This document shows, piece by piece, positions 56,219-64,000 of a stretch of 64,000 nucleotides of DNA. Every line of letters starts with the position of its first letter. Position 1 is the first letter of the stretch. Origin of the DNA: Geobacillus subterraneus (GTDB lineage: Bacteria; Bacillota; Bacilli; Bacillales; Anoxybacillaceae); assembly GCF_001618685.1 (NCBI RefSeq), contig NZ_CP014342.1:2418001-2482000 (forward strand), written 5' to 3'. The notes below the pieces were generated by a model. It saw nothing but the letters and a program-made list of their open reading frames with translations. It was not told the DNA's origin and did no database searches. The translations under genes and the position numbers were made by a program.

Positions 56219-56682
56219 TCCTCTTTCACCTCCGGTTTTCCGGACGGATACGCCGTTGTTTCCAACTGGTCGCCCACCCAGGCGCTTCCGTCCTCCCATT
56301 GCTCTTTTTTCCAAATCGGCACGATTTGCTTGATCCGCTCAATGGCATAGCGGTTCGCCTCATACGCTTCGGCGCGGTGCGGCGAGGAAACCGCGATGAC
56401 GACGGCGATGTCGCCGATCTTAAGCCGCCCGATCCGGTGGGTGATGGCGGTTTTCGCCCCTGGCCATTTCTCCGCAATTTCCGCCCCGATTTGCGCCAGC
56501 ATTTTCTCCGCCATCGACACGTACGCTTCATATTGCAAAAAGAGCGTCCGCTTGCCGTTCGTCCATTCACGCACCGTGCCGGCAAACACGGCGACCGCGC
56601 CGGCTTCCGGGCGCATCACTTTTTTCATCACGTCTTCGACCGAAATCGGTTCAGACGTGATGGCAAACAACGATTCCGTCAT
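56215..56682 (-). CDS. moaE: Molybdopterin synthase catalytic subunit
   Basis: This 155-residue protein has GAVAVFAGTVREWTNGK near the start, the catalytic Lys region in IWKKEQWEDG, and the HRIGRLKIGD block of MoaE. It inserts two sulfurs into precursor Z with MoaD. Its start overlaps the mobB stop (ATGA) after GGTGAGAAGAGGG. Confidence 0.95.
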   Translation of the reverse strand: MTESLFAITSEPISVEDVMKKVMRPEAGAVAVFAGTVREWTNGKRTLFLQYEAYVSMAEKMLAQIGAEIAEKWPGAKTAITHRIGRLKIGDIAVVIAVSSPHRAEAYEANRYAIERIKQIVPIWKKEQWEDGSAWVGDQLETTAYPSGKPEVKEE

Positions 56683-57179
56683 GTCCCTCTTCTCACCTCA
56701 TTCATCAACCATGGGATATATGCGGCCTCATCAGCCAGCGAAAACACAGGGTGCGGCAGCGGCCGGGAAAGCGGCTCCCAGGCGATGACGGCGCGGATGT
56801 TGGCGAGGTGCTGAAGCGACGCCCAATCTTCCTCGGAGCGCACGAGCACGACTTTCGGATGGGGCGCCTGCTTATAGCCTTCGACCAGCACGAGATCCAG
56901 TCGAAGCGGCGCATAAAGCGCCAACACATCATCCAACCGCCACAACGGGCGGCGGAGATGCAGCTGCAACAGCCCATCCCCTTCCACCGCTGTCGCCACC
57001 GCCCCGGCCCGCTCATGACGGACGGAATCGACGCCTTCCGGCCGTGCCGGCTCGCCTCCATGGCCGTGATGCTTTACCGTCCCGACGCGCCATCCTTCCC
57101 GGACGGCGGCCGCCACCCATTTTTCGACGAGCGTCGTCTTGCCCGTATGTTTATAGCCGACAACTTGCCAGACGTTCAT
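56679..57179 (-). CDS. mobB: Molybdopterin-guanine dinucleotide biosynthesis adaptor MobB
   Basis: This 166-residue P-loop protein (VVGYKHTGKTTLVEK) has KHHGHGGE and VEGYKQAPHPKVVLVR as in MobB, a GTP-binding helper in making the bis-MGD form used by nitrate reductase. It overlaps moeA upstream and moaE downstream by 4 bp each. Confidence 0.92.
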   Translation of the reverse strand: MNVWQVVGYKHTGKTTLVEKWVAAAVREGWRVGTVKHHGHGGEPARPEGVDSVRHERAGAVATAVEGDGLLQLHLRRPLWRLDDVLALYAPLRLDLVLVEGYKQAPHPKVVLVRSEEDWASLQHLANIRAVIAWEPLSRPLPHPVFSLADEAAYIPWLMNEVRRGT

Positions 57180-58435
57180 TCGCTCGATCCCTCATCATCA
57201 TCGAGCAGCCATACGTCCACCTCGTCATCCTTAGCGAACCCTCTCGTCCCGCCCGGCAGCACCATCAAGGCGTTGGCCGCCGCGAGCGAGGTGACGATGT
57301 TCGACTTATCCATGCCGACCGGTTTGACGATCAGCCGGCCGTCAATCGCTTCGACTCGGCTGCGCACGAAGCGGGTGAACGGATTCGGCTTTGGAAAATC
57401 GGCGCCGAGCGTGGCCTTCACTTTTTTCAAATACGGCTTGGGGGAAAACAAGCGCGTCCGCACGACCGGGCGGACAAACAGTTCATAGCCGACGTAGCAC
57501 GCCGACGGATTGCCGGAGAGGCCAAACAGCAGCTTGCCATTCCACTCCGCGACGGTCGTCACGCTCCCCGGGCGCATGGCGATTTTGTTAAACAAAACGT
57601 TCGCCCCCAGCCGCTCGTAAATGGCGGGCAAATAGTCGTAATCGCCGACCGAGACGCCGCCGGTCGTCACGAGCATGTCCACTTGGTCGAGCGCCTCGCG
57701 CACGGCGTGAAAGCACGCGTCGAGGTCGTCGGCCAGCTGGCCAAAATAGATCAGCTCAGCGCCGCTTTTGAGCGCCTGTGCTTCAATCATGTAGGCGTTG
57801 CTGTTGCGGATTTTTCCCGGAACGAGCGGTTCAGAAACGTTAAGCAGCTCGCTGCCGGTTGCAAACAAGCCGATCCGCGGCTTTTTCGCCACCTTCACTT
57901 CGGCGTAGCCAAACGTCGCCAACAGCGCCGCCACTCCCGGATTGATGCGCGTTCCTTTCTCGACGAGCGGTTGTCCCTTTTTGGCATCTTCTCCTTGAAA
58001 TGAAATGTTGTCGCCAGGGCGGAACGGGCGCTTAATCGACATATACGTTTTTCCATCCCGTTCATACTGTTTGGCCAGCTCCAACATGACGACCGCATCA
58101 CACCCTTGTGGAATTTGCGCTCCGGTCATCAGGCGCACCGCTTGAAACGGACCAACGGGCTGTTCCGCCACTTGTCCGGCGCCAATCGTTTCGATCACTT
58201 CAAACTCGACCGGACGATCCAGCCCCGCTCCTTCCGAATCGGCGGCGCGAATGGCAAATCCGTCATACGGGGAGCGATCAAACGGCGGCACATCATGGTC
58301 AGCGCGCAAATCTTCAGCCAAATAGCGGCCATACGACTGGCGAAGCGGCACCGTTTCCTCTTCTCCCACTCCGGCGTAACGCATCACCCGATCGATCGCT
58401 TCCGCTACAGGAATCGGGGTTCGTCTTTCAACCAT
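57176..58435 (-). CDS. moeA: Molybdopterin molybdenumtransferase
   Basis: This 419-residue MoeA has the signature segments DVPPFDRSPYDGFAIRAAD, MTGAQIPQGCDAVV, TTGGVSVGDYD and LFGLSGNPSACYVGYE. It inserts molybdate into adenylylated molybdopterin. AAAGGAG precedes the ATG. It lies 50 bp after the chemoreceptor gene and leads into mobB-moaE-moaD-ywiC with overlapping starts. Confidence 0.95.
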   Translation of the reverse strand: MVERRTPIPVAEAIDRVMRYAGVGEEETVPLRQSYGRYLAEDLRADHDVPPFDRSPYDGFAIRAADSEGAGLDRPVEFEVIETIGAGQVAEQPVGPFQAVRLMTGAQIPQGCDAVVMLELAKQYERDGKTYMSIKRPFRPGDNISFQGEDAKKGQPLVEKGTRINPGVAALLATFGYAEVKVAKKPRIGLFATGSELLNVSEPLVPGKIRNSNAYMIEAQALKSGAELIYFGQLADDLDACFHAVREALDQVDMLVTTGGVSVGDYDYLPAIYERLGANVLFNKIAMRPGSVTTVAEWNGKLLFGLSGNPSACYVGYELFVRPVVRTRLFSPKPYLKKVKATLGADFPKPNPFTRFVRSRVEAIDGRLIVKPVGMDKSNIVTSLAAANALMVLPGGTRGFAKDDEVDVWLLDDDEGSSE

Positions 58436-58485
58436 CTCTCTCTCTCCTTTCGATCATACGCCTGGCGGCAACGATAATCTTTCTT

Positions 58486-59442
58486 TTACCGTTGTTGCCA
58501 TTGTTGCAGTTGTTTTATGCCTCCCGCCAACTTTTCATCAACGACGCTCGCATCGGCGATATGTTGCAAAATCATCTCCCGCGTCTCGCCGAACAAAGCG
58601 GCCGACTGTTCGAGCTCTTGCCTCACTTTATCCGCATAGCGGTATTGTTCCTGAATATAGTTTAGCACGTCTTGGGCCCGATTTTCGACTCGATCGATCA
58701 ACTCCATCATCGCCGACCATTTCCGCGCTGTATGGATGCTCATTTGGACAACCGTTTCGATCAAGGACGAAATGACTTCCGTCTGCTCGAGCGATCGCTC
58801 GATTTCGTGCTGCACAGCGTCAGTTAGCTGGTGAATCGTTTCGGTGCTGTCCGCCGTATGCTCAGCCAATTTCCTCACTTCAGCAGCGACAACGGAAAAC
58901 CCTTTGCCATGCTCCCCGGCGCGGGCGGCTTCGATCGAGGCGTTTAACGCAATCAAATTCGTCTGTCCAGCGATTTCTTTGATCACTTTCACAATTTGTT
59001 CAATTTCTTGCGAGCGGCCGCGCAACCGATGCATCGCGGCCGATGTCGTTTCCATCTCACTGCCGAGCCGCCCCATCGCCTGCTCCATTTCTTCCGACAT
59101 GCGGATGCCTTCTTTTGCGGCTGCGACCATCTGGCCCGCTGTCTCCGCCAACGCGTTCCCTTGTTCGCACAGACGGTCGGAAATCGCATATGATGACTTG
59201 CTGAGCGTACTGACATTATCAACCTTTTCTTTCGTTCGGTCAACCAGTTGGCCTAATACATGGTGTTGCCCGTTGACCACCTCGTGCTGGTGAACGATTT
59301 CCTGCAGCTCCCCAAGCAGGTCTGCCACCGTCTCATGAATGGCTTCCTTTTGTCTCGTGAGCTCTTCTTTCATCTCAGCGAGTTGCCGCTCCAGTTCTGT
59401 TTTTTCCTCCTCCCACTGCCTTCCCTTCACCAACGCCCACAT
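58486..59442 (-). CDS. Soluble methyl-accepting chemotaxis-type signalling protein
   Basis: This 318-residue protein has no membrane segment. An N-terminal coiled coil (about 10-60) is followed by a chemoreceptor signalling domain with the conserved hairpin tip [20 protein letters not shown] and [13 protein letters not shown]. It would activate CheA in response to a cytoplasmic cue, perhaps redox or electron-transport state. The start at 59442 (MWALVKG) follows GGGGAGAC. It heads the operon that continues with moeA, and an Fnr box lies upstream, which ties taxis to anaerobic nitrate metabolism. Confidence 0.85.
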   Translation of the reverse strand: MWALVKGRQWEEEKTELERQLAEMKEELTRQKEAIHETVADLLGELQEIVHQHEVVNGQHHVLGQLVDRTKEKVDNVSTLSKSSYAISDRLCEQGNALAETAGQMVAAAKEGIRMSEEMEQAMGRLGSEMETTSAAMHRLRGRSQEIEQIVKVIKEIAGQTNLIALNASIEAARAGEHGKGFSVVAAEVRKLAEHTADSTETIHQLTDAVQHEIERSLEQTEVISSLIETVVQMSIHTARKWSAMMELIDRVENRAQDVLNYIQEQYRYADKVRQELEQSAALFGETREMILQHIADASVVDEKLAGGIKQLQQWQQR

Positions 59443-59606
59443 ATTTGTCTCCCCTTTTCCTGCTCTTGATTGGCTTCTGTTGTCAACACGCTGTATGTTC
59501 TCTGCTGAACATGTCCGTTCTCGTCCATGAAAGCAGACACCGCCTCCGAAAAGAATCAGCAAAAGTCTGCTTTTTTTCATTGTACGATAAAGAAGAAACG
59601 GGCTGT

Positions 59607-59622
59607 TGTGATGTTTGTCACA
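59607..59622 (-). promoter_or_regulatory. Fnr box for the chemoreceptor-Moco operon
   Basis: A perfect TGTGA-N6-TCACA dyad lies 33 bp (centre to centre) from a minus-strand TACAAT -10 element at 59579-59584, the spacing of an Fnr-activated (class II) promoter. Confidence 0.8.
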
Positions 59623-59650
59623 TAGATCGATGTCCACTTTTTTTTACGTA

Positions 59651-59666
59651 TGTGAGATCCGTCACA
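59651..59666 (+). promoter_or_regulatory. Fnr box for ric
   Basis: A perfect TGTGA-N6-TCACA dyad lies 32 bp before a TATGCT -10 element (59688-59693), which would put the box near -41.5. Confidence 0.82.
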
Positions 59667-59729
59667 ACACCTTTGTGGAAAACACGGTATGCTGAAGCTG
59701 TAACGATTGGATCAATGGAGGGATGATGA

Positions 59730-60437
59730 ATGGAACAGCGGTTTACTGAACAATCATTGATTGGCGATATTGTCACTCAATTTCCGAAAGCGGCTGATTT
59801 GTTTAAAGCGCGACGCATCGATTTTTGCTGCGGCGGACAGCGCCCGTTAAAAGAAGCGATCGAAGAGCGCGGACTCGATGGCGAAGCGCTCCTTCGCGAG
59901 CTGAACACCCTTTATGCAGAGGCGCAAAACAAGCCGACCGGAAACTGGAGCGAAGCGCCGCTGACCGACTTGGTCGATCATATCATCAACACGCACCACC
60001 GCTATTTGAACGAGGAACTGCCGCAGCTCAGCCCATATGTCACAAAAGTATTGCGCGTACACGGCATGCACCACCCGCACCTTTCCCGCGTGCATAAACT
60101 GTTTCATGAGTTAAAAACGGAGCTCGAGCAACACTTGATTAAAGAAGAAACAGGAGCATTCCCGCTCATTTTCCAATTTGCCGACAACCCCTCGCCGGAA
60201 AACCGGGAGGCAGTCGAGCAGGCCGTTCGCGAACTGGTCAATGAGCATGAGGTCGCCGGCGATTTGATCAAAGACATTCGCGACATCACCAACGACTTCA
60301 CCCCGCCGGAAGACGCGTGCGGCACGTATCGGCTCGTTTACAATCGACTGGCGGCGCTCGAAGAAGATTTGTTTACCCACATCCATTTAGAAAACAACGT
60401 CCTCTTCCCGCGCGTGCTGGCAGCGGTGAAGGCATAA
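59730..60437 (+). CDS. ric: Iron-sulfur cluster repair di-iron protein
   Basis: This 235-residue protein has an N-terminal ScdA-type domain with the Cys pair RIDFCCGG (Cys33/34) and a C-terminal hemerythrin-like bundle with His/Glu ligands in DHIINTHHRY, HGMHHPHLSRVH, HLIKEETG, NEHEVAG and FTHIHLENN. It repairs Fe-S clusters damaged by nitric oxide or oxidants, fitting a nitrate-respiring cell. GGAGGGATGA lies just upstream of the ATG. It is transcribed alone, divergently from the chemoreceptor operon. Confidence 0.94.
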   Translation: MEQRFTEQSLIGDIVTQFPKAADLFKARRIDFCCGGQRPLKEAIEERGLDGEALLRELNTLYAEAQNKPTGNWSEAPLTDLVDHIINTHHRYLNEELPQLSPYVTKVLRVHGMHHPHLSRVHKLFHELKTELEQHLIKEETGAFPLIFQFADNPSPENREAVEQAVRELVNEHEVAGDLIKDIRDITNDFTPPEDACGTYRLVYNRLAALEEDLFTHIHLENNVLFPRVLAAVKA

Positions 60438-60495
60438 GCAAGCAAACCCTTCCCCCATTTCTAAGGCAAAGGCAGGCGCATTGAACGATAAAGAA

Positions 60496-60528
60496 CAGGG
60501 CCGCTCTTCGCTGGAAAGAGCGGCCCTG
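60496..60528. terminator. Bidirectional terminator between ric and moaA
   Basis: CAGGGCCGCTCTT (60496-60508) pairs perfectly with AAGAGCGGCCCTG (60516-60528). Confidence 0.88.
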
Positions 60529-60536
60529 CTTCTTTG

Positions 60537-61562
60537 TTACCCACCGATATACGACATTTCAATTTTCGTCCGTTGTTTCGCCGTTTCTTCCGTCCGTTCT
60601 TCTGAATAGCGATCTGTCCGCTGGTTCCAAACCGCGGTGATCAACGACTTCAGTTCCTCTTTCGTCGCCCCAGCTCTCAGATTGTCTTTCAACGATACGC
60701 CCTTCGAGGCAAACAAACACGTATACAGCTTCCCGTCCGCAGAAATGCGCGCCCGCGTGCAGCTGCGGCAAAACGTTTCCGTCACTGAGGCGATAAAGCC
60801 GACTTCCACCTCCGTGCCGACGTAGCGATAGCGGCTCGCCACTTCGCCGAAGTACGCTTTTTCAACCGGTTCGAGCGGATGTATGGCGTTGATTTGTTCA
60901 TACATCTCTTTTTTCGTCACAACATGGGAGTAATCCCAGCCGTTCGTTGTGCCGACGTCCATAAATTCAATGAGGCGGAGCGGAATGCCTTGTTCTTTGA
61001 AATAGGCCGCCATCGGCACGATTTGCGAGTCGTTCCACCCTTTTTTGACGACCATGTTCACCTTGACGCCGAGCCCTGCCGCCCGGGCGGCTTCGATACC
61101 TTTTAACACCGGGGCGACGCCGACGCCGATGCCGTTCATTTTGCGGAAAATGTCATCATCCAACGCATCCAAGCTGACGTTGACGCGCTTTAGCCCGGCT
61201 TCTTTCAGCCGCTGCGCCCATTTCACTAAATGGACGCCGTTGGTCGTCAAGCCGATATCGCGCAGGCTGGGAATCGCAGACAACCGCGCAATGAGCGCGT
61301 CTAAATCGCGCCTTAAGAGCGGTTCGCCGCCCGTCAAGCGGATTTTTTCGACGCCAAGCTCGACAAAGCATTCCGAAAGAAGCGCCATTTCCTCGACCGT
61401 CAACAGCTCGCCTTCCGCCAAAAAGCGAAAATTCGGCCCGAACACTTCGGCCGGCATGCAATAGACGCAGCGAAAATTGCATTGGTCGATCACTGATAAC
61501 CGCAAGTCGCGAAGCGGGCGGGACAGGCGGTCCATGACGTTCGTTCGGTTGCGCTCGCTCAT
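60537..61562 (-). CDS. moaA: GTP 3',8-cyclase (radical SAM)
   Basis: This 341-residue radical SAM enzyme has the N-terminal cluster motif CNFRCVYC (Cys28, 32, 35), GGEPLLR, a second C-terminal 4Fe-4S site (CRSCTRAR and the later Cys in LYTCLF), and the terminal Gly-Gly needed for activity. It makes the first intermediate of molybdopterin from GTP. ATG at 61562 follows GGAGGGAGCG. It lies 54 bp after modB and is probably co-transcribed with it. Confidence 0.95.
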   Translation of the reverse strand: MSERNRTNVMDRLSRPLRDLRLSVIDQCNFRCVYCMPAEVFGPNFRFLAEGELLTVEEMALLSECFVELGVEKIRLTGGEPLLRRDLDALIARLSAIPSLRDIGLTTNGVHLVKWAQRLKEAGLKRVNVSLDALDDDIFRKMNGIGVGVAPVLKGIEAARAAGLGVKVNMVVKKGWNDSQIVPMAAYFKEQGIPLRLIEFMDVGTTNGWDYSHVVTKKEMYEQINAIHPLEPVEKAYFGEVASRYRYVGTEVEVGFIASVTETFCRSCTRARISADGKLYTCLFASKGVSLKDNLRAGATKEELKSLITAVWNQRTDRYSEERTEETAKQRTKIEMSYIGG

Positions 61563-61616
61563 CGCGCTCCCTCCTTTCTGTTTCGTTCGCCTCATGATGT
61601 TGCCAGGCGGCTTTGT

Positions 61617-62279
61617 TTATTCTCGTAAACGACCGAGTTTCGTCGCAAAGACCAATAAACTGAATGACAATCCGATCGTGACCGCCACCCATGCCCACGC
61701 TACCTCCATCCGCCCCGACTCCATGGCCATATAGACGGCGGTCGGGATCGTTTGCGTTTTTCCTGGAATATTACCGGCAAACATGAGTGTTGCGCCAAAC
61801 TCCCCGAGGCTGCGGGCAAACGACAGCACCGCTCCGGATAATAGTGCGTGTCTGGCAAGCGGCAGCGAAATATGCCAAAAGACTTGGCGCTCATTCGCCC
61901 CATCGATGCGCGCCGCCCCTTCAATGGTTGGATCGACCGCTTCGAGCCCGGTTTTGGCCGCCTGATACATGAGCGGGAATGACACGACCACGGCGGCCAT
62001 CACCGCGGCACCAGGCGTAAACAGTACGGTCGTATGAAACGACGCCTCGATCCACTGGCCCATCGGACTATGTCGGCCAAACAAGACGACGAGCAAAAAA
62101 CCGACGACCGACGGCGGCAACACGAGCGGCAACATAAACACCGTCTCCACCAACGTCTTGCCGCGAAACCGGCGGCGCGCCATCCGCTTCGCCGCCGCTG
62201 TCCCTAAGACCGCGACAATCAAGCCAGCGAGGAGCGATACTTTGATCGATAACCAAACCGGTGACCAAAACGATGTCAT
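61617..62279 (-). CDS. modB: Molybdate ABC transporter permease
   Basis: This 220-residue inner-membrane permease has about five hydrophobic helices and the ABC coupling loop EGAARIDGANERQVFWHISLPLA (shortened: EGAARIDGAN). It is the channel subunit for molybdate import. No modA or modC gene is adjacent. GAGAGG lies 8 bases before the ATG. An Fnr box and a TATAGT -10 element lie upstream. Confidence 0.9.
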   Translation of the reverse strand: MTSFWSPVWLSIKVSLLAGLIVAVLGTAAAKRMARRRFRGKTLVETVFMLPLVLPPSVVGFLLVVLFGRHSPMGQWIEASFHTTVLFTPGAAVMAAVVVSFPLMYQAAKTGLEAVDPTIEGAARIDGANERQVFWHISLPLARHALLSGAVLSFARSLGEFGATLMFAGNIPGKTQTIPTAVYMAMESGRMEVAWAWVAVTIGLSFSLLVFATKLGRLRE

Positions 62280-62338
62280 GAATCAACCTCTCTTTGCTAT
62301 ATCCCCATCCTACTATACGGAAACGAGCAGGCAAACGC

Positions 62339-62354
62339 TGTGACACTGCTCACA
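62339..62354 (-). promoter_or_regulatory. Fnr box for modB-moaA
   Basis: TGTGA-CACTGC-TCACA. A minus-strand TATAGT at 62312-62317 lies 32 bp from the box centre. The box lies in the divergent region shared with fnr. Confidence 0.8.
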
Positions 62355-62397
62355 TTGATTGTATCATATGGGCGGGGAAATCCGGTTTAGAAAAATT

Positions 62398-62413
62398 TGT
62401 GACAACCTGCACA
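62398..62413 (+). promoter_or_regulatory. Imperfect Fnr-like box upstream of fnr
   Basis: TGTGA-CAACCT-GCACA matches the dyad at 9 of 10 positions. A TACAAT near 62467-62472 could be the fnr -10 element, about 64 bp away, so the box may serve a class I or repressing role. Uncertain. Confidence 0.4.
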
Positions 62414-62503
62414 AAAAAAGTGACAAACGGTGATTTTTTTCACTCTGTCCTCACTGTGATGTTTTTTACAATAGAAGCAGCCGAACAAATGGAGGTGTCG
62501 ATC

Positions 62504-63214
62504 ATGCAACGGCCAAGCCAACCAGTGGAGAAACGCGATTTTTCCCTCTTGCGCTCGTGGCTGCAATCGTCGAAAAAAGTGATTCCGCTTCGCAAACATT
62601 CGTTTTTGTTTCAAGAAGGGATGCCGGCCAATGAGCTGTATTTGATTCTTTCCGGTAAAGTGCAAGTAAGCAAAATTTGCCCGGACGGAAAAGAAATGTG
62701 TTTCCGCATTTGTGGAAGCGGGGAAATTGTCGGCGAGCTGACGCTGTTTACGAACGACCCGCGCTATTTATTGACCGCCAAAGTGATTGAACCGGGCGAG
62801 GCAGCGGTGATGAATAAAAACGAACTCGAAGAGCAGTTGCTGATCAATCCCACCCTTACCCTTGAATATATGCGCTGGATGAGCAAGCATGCCCGGCGGA
62901 CGCAGACGAAGTTTCGCGACTTGATGATGAACGGCAAAAAAGGGGCGCTCTATTCGACGCTCATTCGCCTATGCAACAGCTATGGCGTCCCGCTTGAAGA
63001 TGGGAGTATTTTCATTGATGTGACGTTAAAAAACCAAGACTTAGCCAACTTTTGCGGCACGACACGCGAAAGCGTCAATCGGATGCTCAATGCGTTAAAG
63101 CAAGATGGGGTTATTTCCATGAAGAGGGGGAGAATCACCATCCACGACTTGAACTATTTAAAAACGGAAATCCAATGCGAAGATTGCCCACCAGATATTT
63201 GCTGCATTGAATGA
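62504..63214 (+). CDS. fnr: Fnr-type oxygen-sensing transcription regulator
   Basis: This 236-residue Crp/Fnr regulator has a cyclic-nucleotide-like beta barrel (GKVQVSKICPDGKEM, GEIVGELTLF), a dimer helix, and the helix-turn-helix NQDLANFCGTTRESVNRMLNALK. The C-terminal cysteines (225, 228, 233, 234) are arranged as in Bacillus Fnr, where they bind a 4Fe-4S cluster, rather than at the N-terminus as in E. coli. ATG at 62504 follows GGAGGTG; longer upstream frames overlap the promoter. It should activate narGHJI and the boxes listed here under low oxygen. Confidence 0.94.
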   Translation: MQRPSQPVEKRDFSLLRSWLQSSKKVIPLRKHSFLFQEGMPANELYLILSGKVQVSKICPDGKEMCFRICGSGEIVGELTLFTNDPRYLLTAKVIEPGEAAVMNKNELEEQLLINPTLTLEYMRWMSKHARRTQTKFRDLMMNGKKGALYSTLIRLCNSYGVPLEDGSIFIDVTLKNQDLANFCGTTRESVNRMLNALKQDGVISMKRGRITIHDLNYLKTEIQCEDCPPDICCIE

Positions 63215-63222
63215 AATTTAGC

Positions 63223-63267
63223 GGGCTGTCATAAAAGAGTTGCCAAGCGGCTCTTTATGGACAGCCC
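63223..63267. terminator. Bidirectional terminator between fnr and narI
   Basis: GGGCTGTC-ATAAAAGAG pairs with CTCTTTAT-G-GACAGCCC (one bulge), 8 bp after the fnr stop. Confidence 0.82.
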
Positions 63268-63277
63268 TGCTCTTTCA

Positions 63278-63970
63278 CTAAATTTTTTTCGCCCGCATCC
63301 GGCGATAGACGACGTAATGCCGGTTTAAATATGTCAGCGGGACGCTCCATACATGAACGAGGCGGGTGAACGGCCAAATGCCAAATAACAGCAAGGCAGA
63401 GAGAATATGAATTTGAAATCCAATCGGCGCATCGCTGACGAGCTGCGGCAGCGGCCGAAACGTTAAAATACCGCGAAACCAAGGGCCGATCGTATCCCGA
63501 TAGTCAAACGTCCCACCGGTCGCTGTATATCCAACCGTATTTGTAAACCCTGTCAAAATGACTATCGTTAATAGCAGCAATACAACAAGATCGCTTTTGC
63601 TGCTATGGCGGAGAAGGCGGCGAACGCTCAACCGCCGCCATAAAAGCAACACCACCCCAATCACAGTCGCGACCCCGGCGGCGCCGCCAAACCAGACCGC
63701 CCCAAAATGGTACATCTCCTCTGTAATCCCGATTGATTCATAAAATGCCTTTGGAACTAAAATGCCGGCAACATGGCCAAGAAACACGAAGAGAATGCCC
63801 CAATGAAACAGAACGCTTCCCCAACGCAACCGCCGTTTCTCAAGAAACTCACTTGACTTCGCCGACCAGCCAAACTGATCAGTATTGTAACGGTAAATAT
63901 GGCCGGCAACAAATAATGTCAACATAATATACGGATAGATCACCCAAAGGAACTGGTCAAGCAACGTCAT
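63278..63970 (-). CDS. narI: Respiratory nitrate reductase gamma subunit (cytochrome b)
   Basis: This 230-residue five-helix membrane protein has haem-ligand histidines in VAGHIYRYNTDQFGW, FHWGILFVFLGHVAG, and near the C-terminus QIHILSALLLFG and TRLVHVWSVP. It takes electrons from menaquinol and passes them to NarH. ATG at 63970 follows GGAGGAGG and overlaps the narJ stop (ATGA). It is the last gene of narGHJI. Confidence 0.96.
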   Translation of the reverse strand: MTLLDQFLWVIYPYIMLTLFVAGHIYRYNTDQFGWSAKSSEFLEKRRLRWGSVLFHWGILFVFLGHVAGILVPKAFYESIGITEEMYHFGAVWFGGAAGVATVIGVVLLLWRRLSVRRLLRHSSKSDLVVLLLLTIVILTGFTNTVGYTATGGTFDYRDTIGPWFRGILTFRPLPQLVSDAPIGFQIHILSALLLFGIWPFTRLVHVWSVPLTYLNRHYVVYRRMRAKKI

Positions 63971-64000
63971 GTGGCCTCCTCCGCTCTCATTGGAATATCC
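63967..64000 (-). CDS. narJ: 3' end of nitrate reductase chaperone gene (partial)
   Basis: The last codons (DIPMRAEEAT, TGA) lie in the frame that overlaps the narI start by 4 bp, as expected for narJ. The rest is outside the window. Confidence 0.7.
   Translation of the reverse strand, partial: DIPMRAEEAT

Noticed and set aside
57044-58003. A 319-codon open frame opposite moeA
   Set aside because: It is an antisense shadow of a GC-rich gene with clear MoeA motifs; it has no ribosome site and an Arg/His-rich, low-complexity product.

Overview
The window looks like the chromosome of a thermophilic Bacillaceae member, most likely Geobacillus. The evidence is strong AGGAGG-type ribosome sites, frequent TTG and GTG starts, GC-rich core genes, many Geobacillus-type insertion sequences, and a narGHJI-fnr-ywiC-molybdopterin neighbourhood of Bacillus type. 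The species cannot be fixed from the sequence alone.

Layout. (1) 1-8.7 kb is ordinary chromosome: a 2Fe-2S ferredoxin, an HD hydrolase, class I ribonucleotide reductase nrdAB behind a transcription-terminating cobalamin riboswitch, asparagine synthase, and a membrane-anchored C39-like peptidase. (2) 8.8-14.1 kb is copper cluster copy 1: a multicopper oxidase and a Csp-type copper store read rightward, and csoR-copA-copZ read leftward toward them. (3) 14.2-21.9 kb is a second copper/redox group: DsbD-like membrane protein, truncated BNR protein, YVTN propeller lipoprotein, Rieske protein, 42-residue Met-rich membrane peptide, membrane-anchored cupredoxin and a two-domain multicopper oxidase, with an IS1182-type element in between. 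(4) 22-30.7 kb holds an FMN azoreductase, a GT2-GT8 fusion with a GT8 partner, a GH1 phospho-beta-glucosidase, and the fixABCX electron-bifurcation operon with a small extra gene. (5) 31.0-39.1 kb is a restriction island (type I hsdRMS plus an HNH nuclease) bracketed by direct copies of an IS-derived repeat. (6) 39.2-44.1 kb is a graveyard of broken transposases and nucleases. (7) 44.1-51.7 kb is copper cluster copy 2, in the same orientation and 35.6 kb from copy 1, with extra ccdA and TlpA-fusion genes that copy 1 has lost. (8) 51.7-55.2 kb is more mobile DNA: a tnpB remnant cut by an IS66 element, and a decayed ExeA/TniB-type transposon. (9) 55.2-64 kb is the nitrate-respiration and molybdenum-cofactor locus: ywiC, moaD, moaE, mobB, moeA, a soluble chemoreceptor, ric, moaA, modB, fnr, narI and the end of narJ.

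How the genes work together. In both copper clusters CsoR should sense cytosolic Cu(I) and release a TATACC-N7-GGTATA operator. CopZ would then hand copper to the exporter CopA, while Csp stores it and the lipoprotein oxidase detoxifies it outside the membrane. In the last region, Fnr boxes (TGTGA-N6-TCACA) sit 32 bp from the centres of plausible -10 elements in front of ric, the chemoreceptor-Moco operon and modB-moaA. This suggests that oxygen limitation switches on cofactor synthesis, molybdate uptake, Fe-S repair and taxis together with nitrate reductase.

The most unusual points are the mosaic duplicated copper cluster with a readable deletion scar, the neighbouring uncharacterised cupredoxin/Rieske/Met-rich group, the repeat-flanked restriction island, and the precisely spaced divergent Fnr promoters.
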